In this document: positions 14,949 to 21,504 of the stretch, piece by piece
Layout: every line of letters starts with the position of its first letter
How positions within the stretch are numbered: the stretch's first letter is position 1
Source: Pseudomonadota bacterium
Lineage (GTDB): Bacteria > Pseudomonadota > Gammaproteobacteria > Burkholderiales > Ferrovaceae
Reading direction: 5' to 3'
NCBI GenBank assembly: GCA_021811005.1
Contig: JAJZPY010000024.1
Coordinates: 1 to 21,504 of the forward strand
Length of the DNA stretch: 21,504 nucleotides
Notes under the pieces: model-generated
Database searches by the model: none
Told to the model about the DNA's origin: nothing
What the model saw: the letters and a program-made list of their open reading frames with translations, nothing else
Translations under genes and position numbers: made by a program

Positions 14949-15587
14949 TTAGCGCTCATGCGGCTTTTCCATTTGATCGGCCATCCACAGGGCGTCGGCA
15001 TCAGTGCTTTCCCGCAGGTGCCGGGCCACGCTGTCGCGATTTTGCGGTGGCTGGTTCTGGCTGATTTTCCACTTGCCCACGAGCCGCTCCACCACCATTT
15101 CGATGCCCACCACCGCCCGGATTATCTGGTCGATGTAAGCCGGCGGTGCGTCATGAATCGACCAGGGATGGGGCAGGGCGCTTTCATGCTGCCGCGTGAA
15201 ATGTTCGAGCTGTTCGCGCAGCCAGACCGGGTCGTCCAGGGCTCGCATCGTGCCGTGGGCCTGCACCACGGCGTAGTTCCAGGTGGGCACCACTTTGCCG
15301 TGTTCCTGCTTGGTGGGATACCACGACGGGGTGATGTAATGCTCAGGCCCGTGAAATATGGCGAGCACGGGCCGCCCTGCTTCAAGATCCCCCAGCAGGG
15401 GGTTGGCCCGGGCCACGTGGCCGCGCAAGGTGCCATAGGGGTGGGGGTCAGGCGACAGGTGCAATGGCACGGGGTTGGCATTGAGACCGTTCATTCCCAG
15501 GGTCACCACGGTGGCGAGGGGGCGCTGTCGTATCAAGTCGTGCATCGGAACCACGTCTGACACTTCAAATGGCTTGGGCAGGTACAT
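14949..15587 (-). CDS. FMN-binding negative transcriptional regulator, PaiB-like
   Basis: The 212-residue protein begins MYLPKPFEV and carries the PaiB family blocks: HLSPDPHPYGTLRGHVARANP, ITPSWYPTKQEHGKVVPTWNY (around residues 90-108) and a late VVGIEMVVERLVGKWKISQN. The fold is a flavin-reductase-like split barrel that binds FMN. The name comes from Bacillus PaiB; DNA binding has not been shown for most members, so the regulatory label is by family only. It could instead be a flavin enzyme or a flavin-binding protein. The ribosome site is weak. It stands alone, divergent from the cyo operon. Confidence 0.87.
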   Translation of the reverse strand: MYLPKPFEVSDVVPMHDLIRQRPLATVVTLGMNGLNANPVPLHLSPDPHPYGTLRGHVARANPLLGDLEAGRPVLAIFHGPEHYITPSWYPTKQEHGKVVPTWNYAVVQAHGTMRALDDPVWLREQLEHFTRQHESALPHPWSIHDAPPAYIDQIIRAVVGIEMVVERLVGKWKISQNQPPQNRDSVARHLRESTDADALWMADQMEKPHER

Positions 15588-15712
15588 GCTTGAGAGCCTA
15601 AAACAATAAAAATGAAGAGCTTACCAGAGCCCAGGTTGCCGCTGCGCACGCTGTTTTCGCGCAAGTCCGGGCGGATCGGGACCATGCCTTGCACAGTCGG
15701 TTACAAAATTTA

Positions 15713-15726
15713 TTGACAAAGATCAA
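15713..15726 (+). promoter_or_regulatory. FNR/Anr-type box upstream of cyoABCDE
   Basis: TTGAC-AAAG-ATCAA matches the FNR/Anr consensus TTGAT-N4-ATCAA in nine of ten positions. The first six bases, TTGACA, are also a perfect -35 hexamer, though no good -10 sits at 16-18 bases. FNR/Anr proteins bind such boxes when oxygen is low and are known to repress cyo operons in other proteobacteria. The box is about 140 bases before cyoA and about 125 before the divergent PaiB-like gene. The nearby GTCA-CT-TGAC (15728-15737) is another short inverted repeat. The rest of 15588-15866 shows no gene. Confidence 0.55.
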
Positions 15727-15829
15727 AGTCACTTGACGATCCTCATTGCATTGCAGCGAAAAACGCGCCAATAATCCCCCAGTTTTAGTCTCAGATTAAG
15801 TTTAAATACCCTGAAAATGGGGAAAGTCT

Positions 15830-15845
15830 GCCCTTGGAAAAGGGC
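15830..15845 (+). other. leader hairpin with GGAA (GNRA) loop before cyoA
   Basis: GCCCTT and AAGGGC form a perfect 6-bp stem closed by the tetraloop GGAA, which fits the stable GNRA type. It ends 21 bases before the cyoA GTG. No T-run follows, so it is not a terminator. It may stabilise the mRNA or shape access to the weak ribosome site. Confidence 0.4.
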
Positions 15846-15866
15846 GAATTATAGGTGTGACTACAA

Positions 15867-16769
15867 GTGAAATATACTGTTTTTAAAGGACTTTTTATTT
15901 TCTCCCTGTGGCCGCAGTGGGTTTTGGCCTGCGATGGTGACTGCGGGTCGCGCTGGGCATTGCTCGATCCCAAGGGGCCCATCGCCGCCCATGAAAAAGG
16001 CCTGATCATCACGGCGTTTGCCCTGATGCTGCTGGTGGTGATCCCGGTCATATTCATGACGGTCGCTTTTGCCTGGAAGTACCGGGCTTCCAACAAAAAG
16101 GCCCAGTACGCGCCCAATTGGGACAATTCCCACAAGATCGAAGCCGTGGTCTGGGCAGTTCCTGCCGTGATCGTTGCGATCCTTGCAGCCCTGGTCTGGA
16201 AGTCGTCGCACGAGCTCAATCCCTACCGGCCCATCCAGTCCGCCGCCAAGCCCGTGCAGGTGCAGGTGGTGTCCATGAACTGGAAATGGCTGTTCATCTA
16301 CCCCGAACTGGGCATTGCTTCCGTCAATCGACTGGTGATTCCCGCCGGGGTGCCGGTCAGCTTCAAAATCACTTCGGACGCTGTCATGAGTTCCTTTTTC
16401 ATTCCGCAGCTGGGCGGCCAGATCTATGCCATGGCCGGCATGCAAACCCGGTTGCAACTGGTGGCGGACCAGCCCGGCTCCTATCAGGGGCTCAACACCC
16501 AATTCAACGGAGATGGTTTTGCCGGAATGCATTTCGAGACGGTGGCCGCTTCCAGCCAGGATTTCGAATCCTGGGTGGCTCAAGTGAAGCACGGCGCCAC
16601 GCCGCTCAATGAGACCACGTTCAAGGCGCTCGAGATTCCGAGTGAAAACGTTTCCCCCCGGTATTTCTCTTCCGTCGAACCGCAACTGTTCGAACGCATT
16701 CTGCAGAAATACCTGCCCAATGCCGAGGCAGGCCAAACAGGCCGGCATGGCATGACCCCCGCGATGTGA
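15867..16769 (+). CDS. cyoA: cytochrome bo3 ubiquinol oxidase subunit II
   Basis: The 300-residue protein starts at GTG 15867 with a lipoprotein signal ending WVLAC, so C22 is likely lipidated as in E. coli CyoA. Two membrane helices (about 46-70 and 92-112) are followed by a periplasmic cupredoxin domain with VVSMNWKWLFIYPELGIA and the SSFFIPQLGGQIYAMAGMQTRL block. The CuA copper ligands of cytochrome c oxidases are missing, as expected for a quinol oxidase. The C-terminal COX-aromatic-rich region carries RYFSSVEPQLFERIL. It is the first gene of the operon; a GGTG upstream is a weak ribosome site. Confidence 0.95.
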   Translation: MKYTVFKGLFIFSLWPQWVLACDGDCGSRWALLDPKGPIAAHEKGLIITAFALMLLVVIPVIFMTVAFAWKYRASNKKAQYAPNWDNSHKIEAVVWAVPAVIVAILAALVWKSSHELNPYRPIQSAAKPVQVQVVSMNWKWLFIYPELGIASVNRLVIPAGVPVSFKITSDAVMSSFFIPQLGGQIYAMAGMQTRLQLVADQPGSYQGLNTQFNGDGFAGMHFETVAASSQDFESWVAQVKHGATPLNETTFKALEIPSENVSPRYFSSVEPQLFERILQKYLPNAEAGQTGRHGMTPAM

Positions 16770-16787
16770 CAGAGACAAGGACCGGCG

Positions 16788-18818
16788 ATGCAAGAAACTC
16801 TCTTCGGCAAACTCACGCTTTCCGCAATCCCCTATGACAACCCGATCGTGATGGGCGCCATCGGCGGGGCCACCGCCATGGGTCTGCTGGTGTTGGGGCT
16901 CATTACCTATTTCGGGAAATGGGGTTATCTCTGGAAAGAATGGTTCACCAGCGTCGACCACAAGAAAGTCGGCGTGATGTACATCGCGCTGGCGTTCATC
17001 ATGCTGCTGCGTGGCTTTGCCGACGCACTCATGATGCGGATGCAGCAAGCCATTGCCCAGGGTGGCGTGCACGGTTATTTGCCGCCCGACCACTACGACC
17101 AGATTTTCAGCGCCCACGGCACCATCATGATCATTTTCGTGGCCATGCCCTTCTTCATCGGGCTCATGAATCTGGTCGTGCCGCTGCAGATCGGCGCGCG
17201 CGACGTGGCCTATCCTTTCCTCAATTCGGTGAGTTTCTGGCTGACCGCATCGAGCGCCGCCCTGGTGATGATTTCACTGGGGGTCGGTGACTTTTCCCAT
17301 GCGGGCTGGTCGGGTTACCCGCCGCTGTCGGAAAACCAGTTCAGCCCGGGCCCCGGGGTGGACTACTGGATCTGGAGCCTGCAGCTGGGGGGCATCGGAA
17401 CGCTCATGACGGGCATCAACTTCTTTGTGACCATCCTGCGCATGCGCGCGCCGGGCATGACCATGATGAAACTGCCCGTATTCTCCTGGACCATTCTGGT
17501 CACCAACGTCCTCATCATGCTGTCATTCCCGGTGCTGACCGTGGCGCTGGCGTTGCTGACCCTGGACCGCTACCTCGGCATGCACTTCTTCACCAATGAC
17601 CTGGGCGGCAACCAGATGATGTTCCTCAATCTGTTCTGGATCTGGGGGCACCCTGAAGTCTACATCGTGATCCTGCCGGCCTTCGGCATGTTCTCGGAAG
17701 TGGTATCCACGTTTTCGGGCAAGCGCTTGTTCGGTTACACCTCCATGGTGTATGCGACCGTGGCCATTGCCGTGCTGTCCTTCGTGGTGTGGCTGCATCA
17801 TTTCTTCACCATGGGTGCTGGTGCCAACGTGAACGCCTTCTTCGGCATCGCCACCATGGTGATTGCCGTGCCAACCGGCGTCAAAGTGTTCAACTGGCTG
17901 TTCACCATGTACAAGGGGCGGGTGGAGTTCACCACGCCGGTCTTGTGGACTCTGGGTTTCATCATCACCTTCTGCATTGGTGGCATGACGGGCGTGCTGC
18001 TGTCTGTTCCGCCTGCGGACTTCGTGTTGCACAACAGCGAATTCCTGGTGGCGCACTTCCATAACATGCTCATTCCCGGCGCCTTGTTCGGCTACTTTGC
18101 AGGCTATGCCTTCTGGTTCCCCAAGGCATTCGGTTTCCGCCTCGACGAAAAATGGGGCAAACGCGCGTTCTGGCTTTGGCTGGTGGGCTTCTATCTGGCG
18201 TTCATGCCGTTGTATGCCCTGGGTTTCATGGGCATGCCGCGCCGCCTGGTGCATTACGACAACCCGGCTTGGCAGCCCTATCTGCTGGTGGCGGCTGCGG
18301 GCACGCTCGTGATCCTGGCTGCAATTGTGTGCCAGGCCGTGCAGCTGGTGGTGAGCATCCGCAATCGCGAATCGCTGCGCGATGTCACGGGCGACCCCTG
18401 GAATGGTCGCACCCTGGAATGGGCCGTGGCTTCGCCGCCGCCTTTCTATAACTTCGCGCACATTCCCAAAATCGAGACGCTGGATGCCTTTACTGACATG
18501 AAGGAGCGTGGCGTTGCCTATGAAGCGCCTGCTGCTTACCAGGACATCCACATGCCAAAAAATACGGCAGTGGGGGTGGTTCTGGGCGGCGTTGCCTTTG
18601 TCTTCGGCTTCTCCATGATCTGGCACATCTGGTGGCTCGCACTGGGAGCCACCGTGGGCGCGATTGGGGCGCTGGTGCTGCGCTCGGCGGATGATTCGGT
18701 GGATTACATTCTTCCCGCGCAGGAGGTGGCACGCCTGGAACGCGAACGTCGGCAGCTGTTGGCGGCTCACGAGCAATCTGGCGCTTCGGCGGATTCCCAT
18801 CTGGCTCATCAAGGGTAA
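16788..18818 (+). CDS. cyoB: cytochrome bo3 ubiquinol oxidase subunit I
   Basis: The 676-residue subunit I has the full heme-copper set: H110 and H425 for low-spin heme, H423 for heme o, and H288, H337 and H338 for CuB. Y292 and E290 lie in WIWGHPEVY, and D139 is at the D-channel mouth. All are four positions after the E. coli CyoB numbers. The quinol site residues R75, D79, H102 and Q105 are also kept, which supports ubiquinol rather than cytochrome c as donor. The enzyme reduces oxygen to water and pumps protons across the inner membrane. AAGGA precedes ATG 16788, 18 bases after cyoA. The length is close to the 663 residues of E. coli. Confidence 0.97.
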   Translation: MQETLFGKLTLSAIPYDNPIVMGAIGGATAMGLLVLGLITYFGKWGYLWKEWFTSVDHKKVGVMYIALAFIMLLRGFADALMMRMQQAIAQGGVHGYLPPDHYDQIFSAHGTIMIIFVAMPFFIGLMNLVVPLQIGARDVAYPFLNSVSFWLTASSAALVMISLGVGDFSHAGWSGYPPLSENQFSPGPGVDYWIWSLQLGGIGTLMTGINFFVTILRMRAPGMTMMKLPVFSWTILVTNVLIMLSFPVLTVALALLTLDRYLGMHFFTNDLGGNQMMFLNLFWIWGHPEVYIVILPAFGMFSEVVSTFSGKRLFGYTSMVYATVAIAVLSFVVWLHHFFTMGAGANVNAFFGIATMVIAVPTGVKVFNWLFTMYKGRVEFTTPVLWTLGFIITFCIGGMTGVLLSVPPADFVLHNSEFLVAHFHNMLIPGALFGYFAGYAFWFPKAFGFRLDEKWGKRAFWLWLVGFYLAFMPLYALGFMGMPRRLVHYDNPAWQPYLLVAAAGTLVILAAIVCQAVQLVVSIRNRESLRDVTGDPWNGRTLEWAVASPPPFYNFAHIPKIETLDAFTDMKERGVAYEAPAAYQDIHMPKNTAVGVVLGGVAFVFGFSMIWHIWWLALGATVGAIGALVLRSADDSVDYILPAQEVARLERERRQLLAAHEQSGASADSHLAHQG

Positions 18819-18821
18819 ATC

Positions 18822-19430
18822 ATGGCAACGATCGCACAATCCCAAGCAACGCTTGACCATCACGACGGACACGATCCGATCGGCAATGCCACCTTCGGGT
18901 TCTGGCTTTACCTGATGACGGACTGCATCCTGTTCGCATCGATTTTTGCAACCTACGCGGTGCTGGGGCACAACTATGCCGGAGGGCCTTCAGGTCATGA
19001 AATTTTCGACCTGCAGTACGTCTTCGCTGAAACCATGTTCCTGCTCTTTTCCAGCACCACCAACGGCATTGCCATGCTGGCCATGTACCGTAATGCACGC
19101 AGCCAGGTGGCCAATTGGCTTATGGTGACTGCGCTGCTGGGCCTGGGCTTCATCGTCATGGAAGTCAACGAGTTCGTTCACCTGATCCAGGAAGGCAACG
19201 GGCCGGATCGCAGCGGCTTCCTGTCGGCTTTCTTTACCCTGGTAGGTACCCACGGAGCCCACGTAAGCCTGGGGCTGCTGTGGATGGTCGTGATGATCTT
19301 CCAGGTCCTGGGCAAAGGGCTCACCCAGCCGGTGCGGTCGCGCCTGATGCGACTCAGTCTTTTCTGGCACTTTCTCGATCTGATCTGGATTGGCGTGTTT
19401 ACCGTGGTTTATCTGATGGGGGTTCTGTAA
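18822..19430 (+). CDS. cyoC: cytochrome bo3 ubiquinol oxidase subunit III
   Basis: The 202-residue COX3-type protein has five predicted membrane helices. Typical segments are FGFWLYLMTDCILFASIFATYAVL near the start (residues 27-50, described in part), the helix with MEVNEF in the middle, and TLVGTHGAHVSLGLLWM. The final helix holds FWHFLDLIWIGVFTVVYL. It packs against subunit I in the oxidase. An AAGGG site precedes ATG 18822, three bases after the cyoB stop, and the stop overlaps the next start by one base. Confidence 0.95.
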   Translation: MATIAQSQATLDHHDGHDPIGNATFGFWLYLMTDCILFASIFATYAVLGHNYAGGPSGHEIFDLQYVFAETMFLLFSSTTNGIAMLAMYRNARSQVANWLMVTALLGLGFIVMEVNEFVHLIQEGNGPDRSGFLSAFFTLVGTHGAHVSLGLLWMVVMIFQVLGKGLTQPVRSRLMRLSLFWHFLDLIWIGVFTVVYLMGVL

Positions 19431-19780
19431 TGGCACATCATTCCTATGATTCGGCTGGCGCGAGTCACGGTTCCCTGAAAAGCTATGCCACGGGTTTCGC
19501 GCTCTCGCTCATCCTGACCGTGATTTCTTTCGGGCTGGTGATGGACGGCATGCTGCCGCGCGGCGTGGTCATGGCTGCAATCGTGGTGGCTGCCGTGGTT
19601 CAGATGATCGTGCAGGTGCATTATTTCCTGCACCTCGACACCTCGTCAGCGCAACGATGGAATGTCCTGGCGCTGCTGTACACGGTGTTGATCGTGGCCA
19701 TCCTGGTGGGAGGCACGATCTGGATCATGGTCAACTCCCAGGCTCACATGATGCATGGTGTCATGCCCATGGGGCATTGA
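19430..19780 (+). CDS. cyoD: cytochrome bo3 ubiquinol oxidase subunit IV
   Basis: The 116-residue protein has three membrane helices: LKSYATGFALSLILTVISF, VVMAAIVVAAVVQMIVQVHY and NVLALLYTVLIVAILVGGTI. The HYFLHLD sequence between the second and third is the COX4-pro hallmark. In E. coli this subunit helps assemble the CuB site. The start at 19430 shares a base with the cyoC stop (TAATG), and the stop shares a base with cyoE (TGATG). A longer in-frame reading upstream lies inside cyoC and is a shadow. The length matches the 109 residues of E. coli CyoD. Confidence 0.94.
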   Translation: MAHHSYDSAGASHGSLKSYATGFALSLILTVISFGLVMDGMLPRGVVMAAIVVAAVVQMIVQVHYFLHLDTSSAQRWNVLALLYTVLIVAILVGGTIWIMVNSQAHMMHGVMPMGH

Positions 19781-20679
19781 TGAGAGGCATCGTGGCTTTC
19801 AGGGATTATTTGTCTATCACCAAGCCCGGCATCGTGCTGGGCAATCTGGTTTCCGTTGCCGGAGGCTTTTTCCTGGCGTCGCGTGGCAGGATTGACTGGC
19901 TTTTGCTGCTGGCCACAGGCCTGGGCATAGCCCTGGTCATAGGGTCCGGATGCGTGTTCAACAACTGCATCGATCGCGACATCGACTGCAAGATGCGCCG
20001 CACCCGCAACCGTGCCCTGGTGAGGGGCCGCGTTTCCCTCGGCAGCGCGCTGGCGATTGGGCTGGGGCTCGGTTTGGGGGGGAGCCTGTTGCTTTATACG
20101 CTCACCAACCTGCTCACGGTGGCGGTCGTATTGAGTGGTTTCGGCATATACGTGGGCGTCTACAGTCTGTACATGAAACGCCATTCCCGCTACGGAACCC
20201 TCGTGGGCAGCCTGGCGGGCGCGGTCCCGCCGCTCGCGGGCTATTGTGCCGTGACCAATCATTTTGATCTGGGGGCGGTCATGCTGCTCCTCATGTTCAG
20301 TCTGTGGCAGCTGCCCCATGCGTACGCCATTGCCATCCTGCACCTGCAGGACTACACGGCTGCGGAAATCCCCGTGTTGCCGGTAGCCAAGGGCGTGCCT
20401 TTTGCCAAAAAGCACATGGCCGGCTACGTGGCCGCCTTCATGGTGGCTTCGCTGTTGCCAGCCCTTGGACGCTACACCGGCCTGGGCTACCTGGCGGTGG
20501 CTTTGGCCTTGGGCGGCTACTGGCTGTACGTGGCCTGGGATGGGCGAAATGCCGTGGACGATCGCCTGTGGGCACGCAAGTTGTTCCTGTTTTCCATCGT
20601 CATGATCATGGCCTTGAGCCTCATGATGTCAGTGGACTTCAAGCTCTATCCGGGACTGCAACCTTTTACACGCGTATGA
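19780..20679 (+). CDS. cyoE: protoheme IX farnesyltransferase (heme O synthase)
   Basis: The 299-residue UbiA-family prenyltransferase carries the prenyl-diphosphate-binding motif NNCIDRDIDCKM (N62, D65, D69) followed by RRTRNRALVRGRVS. Later it has SLWQLPHAYAIAILH. Several membrane helices span its length. It attaches a farnesyl group to protoheme, making the heme O needed by the bo3 oxidase. The start overlaps cyoD by one base. It is the last gene of the operon and close to the E. coli length of 296 residues. Confidence 0.95.
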   Translation: MRGIVAFRDYLSITKPGIVLGNLVSVAGGFFLASRGRIDWLLLLATGLGIALVIGSGCVFNNCIDRDIDCKMRRTRNRALVRGRVSLGSALAIGLGLGLGGSLLLYTLTNLLTVAVVLSGFGIYVGVYSLYMKRHSRYGTLVGSLAGAVPPLAGYCAVTNHFDLGAVMLLLMFSLWQLPHAYAIAILHLQDYTAAEIPVLPVAKGVPFAKKHMAGYVAAFMVASLLPALGRYTGLGYLAVALALGGYWLYVAWDGRNAVDDRLWARKLFLFSIVMIMALSLMMSVDFKLYPGLQPFTRV

Positions 20680-20684
20680 TGCAT

Positions 20685-20714
20685 CTACCCCGTTAGACGT
20701 ATTGTGGGGGGTAG
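20685..20714. other. stem-loop downstream of cyoE
   Basis: CTACCCC (20685-20691) can pair with GGGGTAG (20708-20714) around a 16-base loop, just after the cyoE stop. What follows is G-rich rather than T-rich, so intrinsic termination is doubtful. The remaining bases up to 20770 contain AAATTTTTAG and an A-rich stretch but no convincing promoter. Confidence 0.3.
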
Positions 20715-20770
20715 GGGGCTGTGACAAGCTCGCAAATTTTTAGAAGAATTCCAAAAGAGTGGCCGCCCCC

Positions 20771-21504
20771 ATGAGCACATCTCCTTCTCCAGAGCGTCAG
20801 CCCCTGCCCATTTCTACCAGCCTCGCGTTTCTCACCGAGGCCATGCAATCTTCAGGCAGCCCCAAAAGCATGGACCAGCGAACCCTGTTCCTGGGGGCCC
20901 TGGCATTGGGCATTGGCATCGTCGCCGCGGTCCTGGCCCAGTTGCTGCAAATGCTGATCGGATTGATCACCCATCTGGCCTTTTACGGCGATGTGGGCTG
21001 GTCCCTGGTGTCGCCTGCACACCATGCCCTCGGGCCCTGGGTGGTGGCCATTCCGGTCATTGGCGCGCTCGTCATTGGTTTCATGGCGCGATACGGTTCG
21101 CCGGCCATTCGAGGGCATGGCATTCCCGAGGCCATGGAACAAGTGCTGGTGAACCGCAGCCGGATTTCGCTGAAGGTCCTGTTTCTCAAGCCGCTTTCGG
21201 CCGCCATTTCCATCGGAACCGGAGGGCCGTTCGGTGCGGAAGGGCCCATCATCGCCACGGGTGGTGCGCTGGGGTCGGTGGTGGGACAGTATGTCCGGGT
21301 CACTGCGGACGAGCGCAAGGCGCTCCTGGCAGCCGGAGCGGCGGCCGGCATGACAGCCACGTTCGGTACGCCGTTGGCTGCAGTGCTGCTGGCCATTGAA
21401 CTTCTGCTGTTTGAATTTCGCGCCCGTTCTTTCATGCCGGTGCTGATCGCTTGCCTTGCGGCTGCCGTGATGCGGGCAGGGTGGGTGGGCTTTGTGCCCT
21501 TTTT
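20771..21504 (+). CDS. ClC-family chloride channel/transporter (5' part)
   Basis: The frame is open to the window end, giving 244 codons. After a soluble N-terminus of about 38 residues, the membrane part shows the ClC ion-path motifs: RGHGIPEAM (GxGIP type, around 117), GGPFGAEGPI (GxEGP type, with gate glutamate E157), and the helix with GTPLAAVLLAIE. Family members are dimers in the inner membrane and work as Cl-/H+ exchangers or as channels; the gate glutamate suits either. Start ATG 20771 lacks a clear ribosome site; ATG 20843, behind GAGG, and ATG 20870 are alternatives. The rest of the gene, including any CBS domains, lies beyond the window. Confidence 0.85.
   Translation, partial: MSTSPSPERQPLPISTSLAFLTEAMQSSGSPKSMDQRTLFLGALALGIGIVAAVLAQLLQMLIGLITHLAFYGDVGWSLVSPAHHALGPWVVAIPVIGALVIGFMARYGSPAIRGHGIPEAMEQVLVNRSRISLKVLFLKPLSAAISIGTGGPFGAEGPIIATGGALGSVVGQYVRVTADERKALLAAGAAAGMTATFGTPLAAVLLAIELLLFEFRARSFMPVLIACLAAAVMRAGWVGFVPF

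Noticed and set aside
15861..17117. Minus-strand reading frame of 418 codons across cyoA and the start of cyoB
   Set aside because: It crosses two certain genes, and its composition is that of a shadow frame.
17523..18971. Minus-strand reading frame of 482 codons opposite cyoB
   Set aside because: cyoB is certain from its catalytic residues; the opposite frame is His/Glu/Gln rich with no recognisable domain or ribosome site.
20704..20718. G-rich run considered as a G-quadruplex
   Set aside because: Only two G-runs are present, not the four needed for a standard intramolecular quadruplex.

Overview
The window reads as a chromosomal segment of a Gram-negative proteobacterium with a fairly high GC content. 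A betaproteobacterium is my best guess from the gene families (cytochrome bo3 oxidase, a BCAM0308-type zinc protein, DUF2934, an AmmeMemoRadiSam set), but that assignment is an inference. I saw no rRNA, tRNA, CRISPR array or insertion sequence. Genes are tightly packed, with many 1-4 base stop/start overlaps.

Layout. (1) 1-1540, plus strand: the tail of a 2-oxoacid dehydrogenase E1 beta gene, an E2 acyltransferase, and a small acyl carrier protein. (2) 1524-2027, minus strand: an acidic protein of unknown function built from two copies of a repeat of about 78 residues. (3) 2226-7873, plus strand: a three-gene heavy-metal RND efflux operon (outer membrane factor, adaptor, pump). (4) 7911-10349, plus strand: the AmmeMemoRadiSam trio in the order B (MEMO), A (AMMECR1), radical SAM, packed directly behind the pump. 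(5) 10350-11712, minus strand: a stress-type cassette of DUF2934 protein, Hsp20 and phosphoribosyltransferase, divergent from a BCAM0308-family zinc protein (11932-12441, plus); the shared intergenic region holds a good sigma-70 promoter overlaid with palindromes. (6) 12443-14675, minus strand: a haloacid dehalogenase, MarC membrane protein and CHAD protein operon. (7) 14765-14913: the remains of a glutathione S-transferase gene whose middle is deleted. (8) 14949-15587, minus strand: a PaiB-like FMN-binding protein. (9) 15867-20679, plus strand: cyoABCDE, a complete cytochrome bo3 ubiquinol oxidase operon with heme O synthase, preceded by a near-perfect FNR/Anr box and a leader hairpin. (10) 20771 to the end: the first 244 codons of a ClC chloride channel/transporter.

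How the parts fit. The cyo operon supplies an aerobic terminal oxidase with intact heme, CuB and quinol-site residues; its FNR-type box suggests oxygen control. The RND pump belongs to the heavy-metal branch but lacks two of the three methionines of the copper pump CusA, so its substrate is open. Its close coupling to a MEMO-family protein that keeps the metal-ligand residues suggests a shared link to metals. The least explained features are the E2/acyl carrier protein pair, the duplicated acidic protein, and the pump/AmmeMemoRadiSam linkage.
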